Below, one piece after another: positions 42,690 to 52,255 of a stretch of DNA of 64,000 nucleotides. A model generated the notes under the pieces. The model was not told the origin of the DNA, searched no databases, and saw only the letters and a program-made list of their open reading frames with translations. The stretch is taken from contig JBMNMP010000001.1 of assembly GCA_050953405.1 (NCBI GenBank), forward strand, positions 744,001 to 808,000, written 5' to 3'. A program made the translations under genes and the position numbers. Origin of the DNA: RUG100 sp050953405 (GTDB lineage: Bacteria > Bacillota > Clostridia > Peptostreptococcales > Anaerovoracaceae). How positions within the stretch are numbered: the first letter of the stretch is position 1; the number at the start of each line of letters is the position of its first letter.

Positions 42690-44222
42690 ATGTACAGAGC
42701 ATTATATAGAGCTTACAGGCCCGAGGTCTTTTCGGAGATGCTGGGACAGGAGCACATAGTCCGCATACTGCAGAGCCAGCTGGCGCAGGATGCGGTCAGC
42801 CACGCTTACCTGTTCTGCGGCACGAGGGGCACCGGCAAGACGACTACTGCCAGGCTGCTGGCCAAGGGCGTCAACTGTCTAGCCGAGGGCGAACGTCCCT
42901 GCGGCGAGTGCAGGAACTGCAAGGCGATCGCCGAGGGCTCTTTTATGGATCTCATTGAAATAGATGCGGCTTCCAACAATGGCGTAGATAATATCAGGGA
43001 ACTGCGCGAGAGCGTCAATTACCCGCCGGCCGTCGGAAGAAAGAAAGTCTATATCATCGACGAGGTCCACATGCTCAGCAGCGGAGCGTTCAACGCACTG
43101 CTGAAGACTCTTGAAGAACCTCCGGAAGATGTGATGTTCATCCTCTGCACCACGGAGCCTGAGAAGCTGCCGGCTACGGTGCTCTCGCGCTGCATGCGCA
43201 TGGATTTCCGCAGGGTGTCGGAGAGAGAACTGCAGAGCGCCTTTGCGGGCATATGCGCTGACAGAAATGTGGACATGGATGAGGACGCTCTGAGGCTGAT
43301 CGTTGCCAATGCCGACGGCTCGGTGCGTGACGGACTGACGATACTCGACCAGTGTATCGCGGGACGGCATGGCCGCATTTCACGCGAGGACGTGCTCGAT
43401 TCGCTGGGTGCGGTCGACGAGGAAACATATATCAGGCTGACGGGCTGCGTCGCCGGACACGATGTGGCCGGAGGGCTGACGCTGATCGCGCAGCTGATCG
43501 AAAACGGCAAGGATGCGCGGCAGATACTGCAGGGATGGATGAACCATTACCGCAGTCTCATCATGGCCAAGTTCCTCGAACAGCCGCAGGATATCCTCAA
43601 TATGTCGCTTGAGAACGTGGAGCGCGTCAGGGAACAGGCACGGGAGATGGATCTCGAGGACATCAATGCAGCTATCATAGAGATAGCGCAGACTATAGGC
43701 ACCACCAAGACGTCTACACAGCCGCGCATACTGCTGGAAGTCTGTTTTGTGAAACTGGCATCAGGGCCGGGTGCCTCCGCTGCTGTCCCTGTGAGGACGG
43801 TGGCCGAACATAAGGAACCGGCAGCAGAGGTGGAAAAGCCTGCCGCCGGGGAGCCGGAAGAGGAGAGCGGCGACGTACAGGAACCGGCATATGCCGTTTC
43901 TGACGATATACAGCGCGTATGGGAAGCGGTGCTCGAGGAGGGCGAAAACACGAGGCCCGACTTTGCAATGGTGCGCGTGGGTTCCGTGCCCGTGAAGATG
44001 AATGATGAGGAGTTCGTCATTCAGGCCAGCGGCATGGCGGGAAGGTTCATCGAGACCAACAAAGAGATGGTCAGCGGATTGATCGCGAAATACTCGGGCG
44101 GCCGGAGACAGGTGATCGTCAGGGAGGACGGGGCACCGGGAGAAGAAAAGAAAGTTGATGCTGAAGAGATCGCCAGGAAAGCCAGTGAGGCTCTCGGCGG
44201 TATAGAAATAGATATTAAGTGA
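42690..44222 (+). CDS. dnaX: DNA polymerase III subunits gamma/tau
   Basis: A 510-aa clamp-loader ATPase. It begins YRALYRAYRPEVFSEMLGQEHI, with Walker A GTRGTGKTT, the four-Cys zinc site (CLAEGERPCGECRNC), Walker B DEVHML and sensor SRCMRMDF. The C-terminal third is variable and Glu/Pro-rich, followed by a short conserved end. ATG 42690 follows TTTGGAGG; an upstream in-frame start at 42501 would run through the SRP RNA and is rejected. First gene of dnaX-ybaB-recR. Confidence 0.95.
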   Translation: MYRALYRAYRPEVFSEMLGQEHIVRILQSQLAQDAVSHAYLFCGTRGTGKTTTARLLAKGVNCLAEGERPCGECRNCKAIAEGSFMDLIEIDAASNNGVDNIRELRESVNYPPAVGRKKVYIIDEVHMLSSGAFNALLKTLEEPPEDVMFILCTTEPEKLPATVLSRCMRMDFRRVSERELQSAFAGICADRNVDMDEDALRLIVANADGSVRDGLTILDQCIAGRHGRISREDVLDSLGAVDEETYIRLTGCVAGHDVAGGLTLIAQLIENGKDARQILQGWMNHYRSLIMAKFLEQPQDILNMSLENVERVREQAREMDLEDINAAIIEIAQTIGTTKTSTQPRILLEVCFVKLASGPGASAAVPVRTVAEHKEPAAEVEKPAAGEPEEESGDVQEPAYAVSDDIQRVWEAVLEEGENTRPDFAMVRVGSVPVKMNDEEFVIQASGMAGRFIETNKEMVSGLIAKYSGGRRQVIVREDGAPGEEKKVDAEEIARKASEALGGIEIDIK

Positions 44223-44238
44223 TCCAGGAGGAATTGAT

Positions 44239-44595
44239 ATGGGACGCGGAATGAAAGCCGGCAAAAAGAGAAAGACCGGCGGTGCGAGCGCAAAACAGCA
44301 GATGGCACAGATGCAGGCGGTGCAAAAGCAGATGGAAGAGGTCCAGGCGGGCATCGATGAGATGGAAGCTACGGCCAGTTCCGGAGGCGGCGCGGTGACG
44401 GTGACCGTTACCGGCAAAAAGCAGGTGAAGGAGATCAAACTGGAGCCGGAGATTGTGGATCCGGACGATATCGAAATGCTGCAGGATCTGATAATGACCT
44501 CGGTGAACGAAGCACTGAGAAAGATGGACGATATCGCTCAGGCCGAGATGGACAAGTTCACCGCTGGACTGGGACTGCCGCCGGGAATGATATAA
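44239..44595 (+). CDS. YbaB/EbfC nucleoid-associated protein
   Basis: A 118-aa YbaB/EbfC protein that binds DNA as a dimer. It has a basic N-terminus (GRGMKAGKKRKTGG), the helical QMQAVQKQMEEVQAGIDEME, and the core strand VTVTGKKQVKEIKLEPEIVDPDD. Placement between dnaX and recR is conserved widely. Ribosome site AGGAGG. Confidence 0.93.
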   Translation: MGRGMKAGKKRKTGGASAKQQMAQMQAVQKQMEEVQAGIDEMEATASSGGGAVTVTVTGKKQVKEIKLEPEIVDPDDIEMLQDLIMTSVNEALRKMDDIAQAEMDKFTAGLGLPPGMI

Positions 44596-44596
44596 T

Positions 44597-45196
44597 ATGG
44601 CTTACTATGCAAAACCGCTCAACAGGCTGATAACCGAGCTCTCCAAACTGCCGGGGATCGGCGGGAAGACAGCGCAGCGACTTGCATTCCACATACTGTC
44701 TATAGATAACAAGGATGCAGAGGGGCTGGCAAATGCCATTATCGATGCGCGGCAGAATATGAAGTACTGCTCCGTTTGCGGCAACCTCACGGACAAGGAT
44801 CCATGCAGCATCTGCAGCGATGAAAAGCGGGACCGGTCCACGATCTGCGTGGTGGAAAGTCCGCGTGATGTGATCGCAATGGAGAGGATCAGGGAATACA
44901 ACGGGCTCTACCATGTCCTCCACGGTGCTATCTCACCTATGGACGGGATCGGACCTGAGGATATCAACCTGAAATCTCTCATAATCAGGCTGCAGGAAAA
45001 CGACATCAGGGAGGTTATTCTGGCCACCAACCCCAATATCGAGGGGGAAGCGACGGCCATGTACATCGCCAAGCTGATCAAGCCGTCGGGCATTAGAGTC
45101 AGCAGGATCGCACACGGCATACCCGTGGGCGGCGACCTGGAATATGCCGATGAAGTGACTCTTCTCAAAGCTGTCGAAGGGCGCAGGGAACTTTGA
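44597..45196 (+). CDS. recR: recombination protein RecR
   Basis: A 199-aa DNA-binding ring protein that works with RecO and RecF to load RecA at gaps. It has the helix-hairpin-helix (LSKLPGIGGKTAQRLAFH), the C4 zinc finger (CSVCGNLTDKDPCSIC) and a Toprim domain (CVVESPRDVIAMER, ATNPNIEGEATAMYIAKL). It follows ybaB with one base between stop and start. Confidence 0.96.
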   Translation: MAYYAKPLNRLITELSKLPGIGGKTAQRLAFHILSIDNKDAEGLANAIIDARQNMKYCSVCGNLTDKDPCSICSDEKRDRSTICVVESPRDVIAMERIREYNGLYHVLHGAISPMDGIGPEDINLKSLIIRLQENDIREVILATNPNIEGEATAMYIAKLIKPSGIRVSRIAHGIPVGGDLEYADEVTLLKAVEGRREL

Positions 45197-45256
45197 GAAA
45201 AATAGTCTCATTAATAAGCAAATAAGTATAAATTCAAGAACAAACAAGTATAATAC

Positions 45257-45299
45257 AACGTCTTTTTGTTTCACGAGTGAGACTGAGAAGACGTTTTTT
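45257..45299 (+). terminator. intrinsic terminator after recR
   Basis: AACGTCTT pairs with AAGACGTT around an inner GTTTCAC/GTGAGAC stem, followed by TTTTTT. Confidence 0.75.
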
Positions 45300-45329
45300 A
45301 TTGATTATGAGAAATAAGCAAAAAATTTG

Positions 45330-45374
45330 TTGACACCTCCTCAAATTCATAAGATAATTAATTATCAGTTAAAT
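45330..45374 (+). promoter_or_regulatory. promoter of permease 1 with a CodY-like box
   Basis: TTGACA (45330-45335), 17 bp, GATAAT (45353-45358). The overlapping sequence at 45360-45374, AATTATCAGTTAAAT, matches the CodY consensus AATTTTCNGAAAATT with four mismatches. A leader of about 110 nt runs to the start codon. Confidence 0.55.
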
Positions 45375-45474
45375 CAGAATTCTGTACTTGATTTGGCTGT
45401 TCGCACGTTATTTGCAGTGAGGACTTCTGTTCTCAGGAATTATTTCATCTTATTATTTTTTAGGAGGAGGAATT

Positions 45475-46977
45475 ATGTCAGATAATCAAGTAAACAAGGC
45501 CCCCGAAGAAGAATATGAAATGCAACGAGGCATTGCCGGCTGGCAGGTTGCGTTCATAGGCCTTGGCGGAGTAATAGGTTCCTGTTACTTCCTTGGCATG
45601 GGCATCGTTATCCATGATATGGGACCTGCGGTGTTCATAGCATTCGGCGTAGTTGGCGTCATCGTTTATGGACTGATGATCTCATACGCTGAACTGCTGG
45701 TAAACATTCCGAGAAAAGGCTCGTTCGTCGCCTATACCTCGGAGTTTCTAGGACCTACGGTGTCCACCGGATTCGGATGGGCATTCTGGTTCAACTGGGT
45801 ATGCTACGTACCATCTGAAGCGATAGCCGTTTCCACGGTAGTCACTGCGCTGATAGATCAAAGGGACAATGTAATTGCATATGTCGCCATAGCTATCGCA
45901 GCACTGATGGCAATCACCATCATCAATCTGTCAGCGGTAAACGTATTCGCAAAGATCGAGTCCGGACTGGCGATCACAAAGTGTTTCGTAATCATAGCAT
46001 TCGTAATTATCGCGTTCGGTATCTGGGTAGGACTGTGGTGTACCGATGGCTTCCTCGGCGCAAGCGTCAACTTCGGAAGCGGAAACTTTGCACACGACCT
46101 GTTCCCGAATGGAGTTGGTATCATACTTACATCGATGACTGTAGTACTGGTAACCTTCCAGGGTACTGAGATCGTAGGACTGACAGCTGCAGAGGCGCAG
46201 AATCCGGAAGAATCCGTACCTGCTGCCTGCAAGAGCGTAACCGTTCGTATCGTACTGCTGTACATGGTACCGATCCTGCTCGTACTGCTGATCTATCCTT
46301 ATGCACTGGCAAGCGACAAGAACGCAGTGTTCTCGGATATAATGTACTATTATCACATGCCTATCTTAGGTAAGATCTTCGGAGCAGTCGTACTCATAGC
46401 TGCATTCAGCTGTTCGAACACAGGATTCTACGGAACAGTACGTGCTATGTATGGACTGTCGATCGAGGGACTGGCACCTGAAAAGCTGAGCACCCTGAAC
46501 AAGCAGGGCAACCCGTTCAAGGCAGTACTCTTCACACTGGCATTCATGTGGGCTGTACTCATCCTGGGACTGCTGTCACAGGTGACCGGACTGATGGGAA
46601 GTCTCTACGGCAACCTGCTGTCGATGTCTGGATTCACGGGCACCCTTGCCTGGATCGGAATCATCGCATCCTGGATCGTATTCAGGAAGAGGTACACCGA
46701 GAGAGGCTACGACAAGATGGATCTGAAAGCCAGAGTGGGTACCGGTCAGATGTGGCTGCCTCCATTCGCAATGGTAGCCCAGATATTCTGCCTCGTAATG
46801 ATGGCTGCCGATGTATCGCAGTTGCCTGTATTCTTCATGTCATGCGGAGCGGTATTCATTCCGATGATCGTGAGATCGATACTCAACAAGAGGGGCAAGT
46901 GCAGAGACATCAATGCTCTGAACTCGGACGAGAAGACCTTCGACGAATTGTATCCGCCGAAGGAGCAGATATCCTAA
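45475..46977 (+). CDS. APC superfamily amino-acid permease (copy 1)
   Basis: A 500-aa permease with about twelve transmembrane helices. It has the amino-acid transporter start GWQVAFIGLGGVIGSCYFLG (helix 1 with the unwound GGxIG stretch), and a consensus TFQGTEIVGLTAAEAQNPEESVPAA typical of the AAT family that includes LysP and AroP. Substrate is probably an amino acid, imported with a cation; the exact one cannot be told. Strong ribosome site GGAGGAGG. The next gene encodes a protein about 95% identical. Confidence 0.88.
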   Translation: MSDNQVNKAPEEEYEMQRGIAGWQVAFIGLGGVIGSCYFLGMGIVIHDMGPAVFIAFGVVGVIVYGLMISYAELLVNIPRKGSFVAYTSEFLGPTVSTGFGWAFWFNWVCYVPSEAIAVSTVVTALIDQRDNVIAYVAIAIAALMAITIINLSAVNVFAKIESGLAITKCFVIIAFVIIAFGIWVGLWCTDGFLGASVNFGSGNFAHDLFPNGVGIILTSMTVVLVTFQGTEIVGLTAAEAQNPEESVPAACKSVTVRIVLLYMVPILLVLLIYPYALASDKNAVFSDIMYYYHMPILGKIFGAVVLIAAFSCSNTGFYGTVRAMYGLSIEGLAPEKLSTLNKQGNPFKAVLFTLAFMWAVLILGLLSQVTGLMGSLYGNLLSMSGFTGTLAWIGIIASWIVFRKRYTERGYDKMDLKARVGTGQMWLPPFAMVAQIFCLVMMAADVSQLPVFFMSCGAVFIPMIVRSILNKRGKCRDINALNSDEKTFDELYPPKEQIS

Positions 46978-47007
46978 AAACTGGGAAATTGAATAATTGT
47001 TATCATG

Positions 47008-47038
47008 CAGCAGGCGTCTTCGGACGTCTGCTGTTTTA
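47008..47038 (+). terminator. intrinsic terminator after permease 1
   Basis: CAGCAGGCGTC/GACGTCTGCTG stem closed by a UUCG tetraloop, then TTTTAT. Confidence 0.9.
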
Positions 47039-47132
47039 TACTTCAGTCTGCCATAATATCAGAGACAATTCTCACAGCTGAGATTAAACGATATCTGACT
47101 CGTCCAAATTGCGAGAAGATTACATCTTGTTG

Positions 47133-47161
47133 TTGACGCGACAATTTCAGGTTCATATAAT
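47133..47161 (+). promoter_or_regulatory. promoter of permease 2
   Basis: TTGACG (47133-47138), 17 bp, TATAAT (47156-47161). It lies in a 318-bp intergenic region that also holds the UUCG terminator and a GGAGAG/CTCTCC repeat (47176-47189). This upstream region is unlike that of permease 1, so the two copies are separately controlled. Confidence 0.75.
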
Positions 47162-47295
47162 TGTAAGTGGCCTCAGGAGAGAACTCTCCGGAGACCAACA
47201 ACGTTATTCGTCGAGAAGAGGGCATCGTTTGCTTAATTCCTTTTTCTTGGCTTTAGCATTTATCATTATTATTTATTATTTAGGAGGACTGAATT

Positions 47296-48807
47296 ATGTC
47301 AGACAATCAAGTAAACAAGGCCCCCGAAGAAGAACATTATGAAATGCAGCGAGGCATTGCCGGCTGGCAGGTTGCGTTCATAGGCCTTGGCGGAGTAATA
47401 GGTTCCTGTTACTTCCTTGGAATGGGCATCGTTATCCATGATATGGGACCTGCGGTGTTCATCGCTTTCGGCGTTGTTGGCGTCATCGTTTACGGACTGA
47501 TGATCTCATACGCTGAACTGTTGGTAAACCTTCCGAGAAAGGGCTCCTTTGTTGCCTATACCTCGGAATTTCTAGGGCCCACGATATCCACCGGATTCGG
47601 ATGGGCGTTCTGGTTCAACTGGGTATGTTATGTACCATCTGAAGCGATAGCCGTTTCCACGGTAGTCACTTCCCTGATAGGACAGCAGGACAACGTCGCC
47701 GCTTACGTCGGCATCGCGATAGGAGCGCTGATGGCGATCACCATCATCAATCTGTCGGCGGTAAACGTATTCGCAAAGATCGAGTCCGGACTGGCTATCA
47801 CAAAGTGTTTCGTTATTATAGCATTTATCATCATCGCGTTCGGTATCTGGGTAGGACTGTGGTGTTCCGATGGCTTCCTTGGCGCAACCGTCAACTTCGG
47901 AAGCGGAAACTTCGGCCACGACCTGTTCCCGAATGGAGTTGGTGTCATCCTGACATCGATGACAGTAGTACTGGTTACTTTCCAGGGTACTGAGATCGTA
48001 GGACTGACAGCTGCAGAGGCGCAGAATCCGGAAGAATCCGTACCTGCTGCCTGCAAGAGCGTAACCGTTCGTATCGTGGCTCTGTACATGGTACCGATCC
48101 TGCTGATCCTGCTGATCTATCCTTATGCACTGGCAAGCGACAAGAACGCAGTGTTCTCGGATATAATGTACTATTACCATTTGCCGATCTTAGGCAAAAT
48201 ATTCGCAGCAGTCGTACTCATAGCTGCATTCAGCTGCTCGAACACAGGATTCTACGGCACAGTACGTGCTATGTATGGACTGTCGATCGAGGGACTGGCG
48301 CCTGAAAAGCTGGGTACTCTGAACAAAGAGGGCAACCCGTTCAAGGCAGTACTCTTCACGCTGGTATTCATGTGGGCCGTACTCATCCTGGGACTGCTGT
48401 CACAGGTGACCGGACTGATGGGAAGCCTCTACGGCAACCTGCTGTCGATGTCTGGATTCACAGGCACCCTTGCCTGGATCGGAATCATCGCATCCTGGAT
48501 CGTATTCAGGAAGAGATACACCGAGAGGGGATACGACAAGAACGATCTGCGTGCCAGAGTTTCCAACGGCCAGATGTGGCTGCCTCCATTCGCAATGGTA
48601 GCCCAGATATTCTGCCTCGTAATGATGGCTGCCGATGTATCGCAGTTGCCTGTATTCTTCATGTCATGCGGAGCGGTATTCATTCCGATGATCGTGAGAT
48701 CGATACTCAACAAGAGGGGCAAGTGCAGAGACATCAATGCTCTGAACTCGGACGAGAAGACCTTCGACGAATTGTATCCGCCGAAGCAGGAACAAGTTGC
48801 TAACTAA
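47296..48807 (+). CDS. APC superfamily amino-acid permease (copy 2)
   Basis: A 503-aa near-duplicate of the preceding permease: I count about 24 substitutions plus a one-residue insertion (EEEHYEM) and a different C-terminal tail (KQEQVAN versus KEQIS). Most changes are conservative and sit in the helices around residues 128-230. The last 216 bp before the tails are identical in DNA (46747-46962 and 48571-48786). Ribosome site TAGGAGGAC. Confidence 0.88.
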   Translation: MSDNQVNKAPEEEHYEMQRGIAGWQVAFIGLGGVIGSCYFLGMGIVIHDMGPAVFIAFGVVGVIVYGLMISYAELLVNLPRKGSFVAYTSEFLGPTISTGFGWAFWFNWVCYVPSEAIAVSTVVTSLIGQQDNVAAYVGIAIGALMAITIINLSAVNVFAKIESGLAITKCFVIIAFIIIAFGIWVGLWCSDGFLGATVNFGSGNFGHDLFPNGVGVILTSMTVVLVTFQGTEIVGLTAAEAQNPEESVPAACKSVTVRIVALYMVPILLILLIYPYALASDKNAVFSDIMYYYHLPILGKIFAAVVLIAAFSCSNTGFYGTVRAMYGLSIEGLAPEKLGTLNKEGNPFKAVLFTLVFMWAVLILGLLSQVTGLMGSLYGNLLSMSGFTGTLAWIGIIASWIVFRKRYTERGYDKNDLRARVSNGQMWLPPFAMVAQIFCLVMMAADVSQLPVFFMSCGAVFIPMIVRSILNKRGKCRDINALNSDEKTFDELYPPKQEQVAN

Positions 48808-48868
48808 GCAATAAAATTCAGGAAACAAGAATCATTTTACCATATTGCATAATGCGAACAGCAATGAT

Positions 48869-48900
48869 AAAGCGGACGGCATCCAGCCGTTCGCTTTATT
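48869..48900 (+). terminator. intrinsic terminator after permease 2
   Basis: AAAGCGGACGGC/GCCGTTCGCTTT stem (one G-U), 5-nt loop, T-rich end. Confidence 0.8.
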
Positions 48901-49019
48901 GTCTTCCGGTATTGGAATCGCCTTGCTGGCGCCGGTATTTGAAAGTGTTATACAGATAACAAACGGGACTTCTTTGTTACTTTTTCAGACATATTTGCCT
49001 TGAATTTCTCAATTCTTCG

Positions 49020-49054
49020 AATTGATTGAAAATTTCGTTTGTTTTCTATATAAT
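49020..49054 (+). promoter_or_regulatory. promoter of permease 3 with a CodY-like box over the -35
   Basis: TTGAAA (49026-49031), 17 bp, TATAAT (49049-49054). The sequence AATTGATTGAAAATT (49020-49034) matches the CodY consensus except at three positions and covers the -35. Confidence 0.55.
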
Positions 49055-49103
49055 TAATTTGTAATTATTCATTATAGTATCATTTTATAAGGAGTATTGT
49101 GTC

Positions 49104-50798
49104 ATGAGTGAAAGCAAACGAAGTGTTGCTGTGGATACAGAGCAGCGCGGACTAAAAAAGACTGACTTAAAAGTCTCAACAGTTGTATTCATGATCTTTT
49201 GCCTTGTAGCAGCCGGCTGCTATGGAATTGAAGAGATGATTCCAGAAGCTGGACCGGGATTGACGATCATTCTTCTGGTCGTACTGCCGTTCGTATGGGG
49301 CCTTCCGTTCGGACTGGTGGCCTCGGAACTCGGATCCGTCAGACCTCAGGAAGGCGGCTACTACAAATGGGTTCAAGAGGCATTGGGAGAATTCTGGGGA
49401 TTCCAGGCCGGATGGTGGCGAACCATTTCGATATATATCGACAACGCTTCGTATGTCATTCTGGCAGGCGGCTATGCTGCCGGTGAATGGGATCTCTCCA
49501 AACCTGCTGAATTCGCCATCAAATTCGGAATGATAGCGATCTTCACATTCATCAATATCAGAGGCATCAAGGATGTAGGCGTGGTATCTACAATATTGTC
49601 GATACTGGTAATAGTTGCCTTCGGCATGGTTGCTGTCTGCGGCTTCATGAACTGGGGCAAAGGCCATGACATCAGCTTCCGGATATTCCCGGAGACTCCG
49701 GGTGGCCCGCTGGATGTATTCTTCTACATCGCAGGTGGCTTGTCCATAGGCATGTGGATGTACTCCGGTTATGAATCGATGTCTACCATCGCCGGTGAAG
49801 TAAAGAATCCACAGGTAATCCCTAAGGGGACCATTTTGACTGTTCCTCTGATAATGGCAGTATACATTCTGCCGACTACTGCCGGCCTCGGTTCGCTCGG
49901 TGAGTGGATGAACTGGACTTCGAGCGGAGACGGCGTCGGATACGGTACCGTAGTTACCACATTCTGGGGCGCAGGCTTCGGTGTGTTCTTTGCGGTCATC
50001 GCCATACTGGCACAGTGTTCGATATACAACACGTATATTGCATCCGGATCGCGCGGCTTCTTCACTCTGGCAGAAGACAATCTGGCACCTCCATTCCTGG
50101 TGAAAGTCAGCAAGAAGGGCGTACCTTACGTAGCCGTGCTTTCGGTAGCCATAGTCAATGTGATACTGTGCATGCTTCCGTTCGGACTGGTTATCGTACT
50201 CGATGTATTCCTCCTGGTAAGCTCCTACATCATGGTTTACATTTCGGAGATCATACTGCGCAAGCAGATCCCGCGGGAAGAATATCAATTCAGGATCCCG
50301 GGCAGCGACGGCTTCCTAAAGCTTCTCTGCATCGTTCCAATCTGTGTAGCTGTATTCTCGTTCTTCGTCAATGGTTCCGACTACCTGATAGGCGGTATGA
50401 TCGGACTCTTGTCAGGGCCTGTGCTGTACTTCTTCTGGCGAAGGCGGTACGGCGGCCTCTCGAGAAAGGACCCTGTCAATTATCCCTGCAATGAAAGGAC
50501 CGGTCTTCAGAACGGTGACACCAGGAAGATCGCTTTCCTGTGCCTGCTGCTGACAATAATAGGACTGGTAGGAATGGTATTCCTGCCCTTCTATGAAGAC
50601 GGATGGTATGCCGGAGATTACTATGACGGCATGTTCGAAAACCTGTTCGGTTCCAGCGACAGTGCTCAGCTGGCCGGAGGAGCGTTCATATTCAGCATTA
50701 CGATGACTATAGAACGTATACTCACGGTAGTCTGTGCGGTACTCACCGTTGTCTTCTATGCAGTATCCAAAAAAGTGGAGCCAAAGAAGGCCAACTGA
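49104..50798 (+). CDS. APC superfamily amino-acid permease (GadC/PUT-like)
   Basis: A 564-aa permease of about thirteen helices, from a different APC branch than the preceding pair. The first helix region is CLVAAGCYGIEEMIPEAGPGL, and SELGSVRPQEGGYYKWVQEALGEFWGF with AGWWRTISIYIDNASY is typical of glutamate/GABA antiporter-like and polyamine/amino-acid (YfnA, PUT) transporters. The C-terminus adds a pair of helices. It has its own promoter and ends before a strong bidirectional terminator. Confidence 0.85.
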   Translation: MSESKRSVAVDTEQRGLKKTDLKVSTVVFMIFCLVAAGCYGIEEMIPEAGPGLTIILLVVLPFVWGLPFGLVASELGSVRPQEGGYYKWVQEALGEFWGFQAGWWRTISIYIDNASYVILAGGYAAGEWDLSKPAEFAIKFGMIAIFTFINIRGIKDVGVVSTILSILVIVAFGMVAVCGFMNWGKGHDISFRIFPETPGGPLDVFFYIAGGLSIGMWMYSGYESMSTIAGEVKNPQVIPKGTILTVPLIMAVYILPTTAGLGSLGEWMNWTSSGDGVGYGTVVTTFWGAGFGVFFAVIAILAQCSIYNTYIASGSRGFFTLAEDNLAPPFLVKVSKKGVPYVAVLSVAIVNVILCMLPFGLVIVLDVFLLVSSYIMVYISEIILRKQIPREEYQFRIPGSDGFLKLLCIVPICVAVFSFFVNGSDYLIGGMIGLLSGPVLYFFWRRRYGGLSRKDPVNYPCNERTGLQNGDTRKIAFLCLLLTIIGLVGMVFLPFYEDGWYAGDYYDGMFENLFGSSDSAQLAGGAFIFSITMTIERILTVVCAVLTVVFYAVSKKVEPKKAN

Positions 50799-50848
50799 TT
50801 GTGAAATACGGGGGCTGAAATAGATAAAACAGAATTGAATTGATTCGG

Positions 50849-50885
50849 AGGAGCCGCCGGGGCGCAAGACCCGGCGGCTCTTTTC
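50849..50885. terminator. bidirectional intrinsic terminator
   Basis: GAGCCGCCGGG/CCCGGCGGCTC, an 11-bp perfect stem, 8-nt loop and T-tract, between convergent genes. Confidence 0.9.
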
Positions 50886-50887
50886 CT

Positions 50888-52255
50888 TTACGAATCCCTT
50901 CTCTTGAGAGAGAACAGGGCGCCCACAAAGCAGATCACTGCAAACACGATGAAGCAGATCTTCATCGTGTGCAGCAGCTGCTGCGGTTCGGCGTCCGCCA
51001 GTGCAGAGTTGCCTAGAAAGATGCCGACTATGATGGTGAGGATCGACATGCTGGAACTCTGCCCCAGGGTGCGCATGGTGGCCAGTATGGAGCTGGCCAC
51101 GCTGTAATCCTTTTTATCTACATATGACATGATGGCGTTCATGTTCGGCGAGGAGAATACGGAAAAACCGAAGCCGGTAATGATCAGGGAAATGATGATC
51201 GCTGCCAGGTGCGTGTGCAGTCCCAGGAAGGCATAGAAGATCAGACAGCCCGTGCATATCAGCATTCCTGCTGTGGCCAGTTTGTAGGGGGCCACTCTGT
51301 CCGAAAGCTGCCCCACGCGGGGCGTCAGTACCGCCATGACGACCGGTTGTGCAACGAGTATGATGCCGGCGATCATCGATGAATAACCCATGATGACCTG
51401 CAGGTAGATCGAGAGAAGATAGCCGATCGCAAAGGTGGAGCCGTAGTTGAGCAGCGCGGCCAGGTTGGAGAGGGTATAAGCCGGATTGCCGGCGAAGATG
51501 CGAACATCGACCACCGGGTTGTCGGATTTCAGCTCTGTGAACACAAAACCGAAACCTGCAGCGATACCCGCCAGCAGGATCAGCGGAGCCGGCTTGATCT
51601 CGCCGATAGAGGTAAAACCATAAATGAAGAGTACTATCATCAGGATGTAGAGGATGTTTCCGCCTGCATCCCTGCTGATCTCCTGCGTGAGGCTCTCCCT
51701 GCGGGGCAGGTTCCTGACTGCTATGATGAAAGAAATCAGACCGGCCACCCCGGCAGCGATGAATATGGAGCGCCAGCCGAGAGCGTGGGTCAGGATCCCT
51801 CCGGCCACAGGGCCTGCGGAAAGTCCCGTATAGGTCCCCGCCAGCAGCCTTCCGATGGCCTTGCCGCGCTCCGTAGCGGGATAAACGCTGACTATGATAG
51901 CCGTGTTGGTCGCGAAGAGCATGCTGGCACCTACGCCCTGGACGCAGCGCATCACCATCATGATCGGAAAGCTTTCTGCCATGGCGGAACCAAAGCATGA
52001 CAGTGAAAAAAGTATGACCCCCAGCAAAAAGATGCGCCTGCGCCCTGTGGTGTCCGCGATCTTGCCGAAGGGGACGCTGAGCGCCGTGGTAGTCAGGATA
52101 TAAGCGGTGATGATCCAGCCGATGGCGGCTGCGCTGACATTAAAATAAGCTCCCATGCCGGGTACTGCCAGGTTCAGGGAACTACTCATAAATGTCGATA
52201 TGAAAGCGGATACAATCATCACCCAGGTCGTATTTCGCTGTTCATTTCTGGCCAT
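50888..52255 (-). CDS. MFS transporter, drug:H+ antiporter (DHA2-like)
   Basis: A 455-aa major facilitator. It has the motif A-type loop GKIADTTGRRRIFLLG, motif C-like LLAGTYTGLSAGPVAGGILTHALGWRSIF (antiporter signature), and 14 likely helices, as in DHA2 exporters such as QacA. The C-terminal end is short and basic (FSLKRRDS). It overlaps the PHP gene by 14 bp, lying downstream of it on the minus strand. Confidence 0.88.
   Translation of the reverse strand: MARNEQRNTTWVMIVSAFISTFMSSSLNLAVPGMGAYFNVSAAAIGWIITAYILTTTALSVPFGKIADTTGRRRIFLLGVILFSLSCFGSAMAESFPIMMVMRCVQGVGASMLFATNTAIIVSVYPATERGKAIGRLLAGTYTGLSAGPVAGGILTHALGWRSIFIAAGVAGLISFIIAVRNLPRRESLTQEISRDAGGNILYILMIVLFIYGFTSIGEIKPAPLILLAGIAAGFGFVFTELKSDNPVVDVRIFAGNPAYTLSNLAALLNYGSTFAIGYLLSIYLQVIMGYSSMIAGIILVAQPVVMAVLTPRVGQLSDRVAPYKLATAGMLICTGCLIFYAFLGLHTHLAAIIISLIITGFGFSVFSSPNMNAIMSYVDKKDYSVASSILATMRTLGQSSSMSILTIIVGIFLGNSALADAEPQQLLHTMKICFIVFAVICFVGALFSLKRRDS

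Noticed and set aside
47176..47189. GGAGAG-AA-CTCTCC repeat in the permease 2 leader
   Set aside because: A 2-nt loop cannot form a stable RNA hairpin as written and there is no T-tract; noted only as a repeat.
45475..48807. Assembly artefact as the source of the permease repeat
   Set aside because: The intergenic regions differ and substitutions are spread with a protein-coding pattern, so both copies look real.
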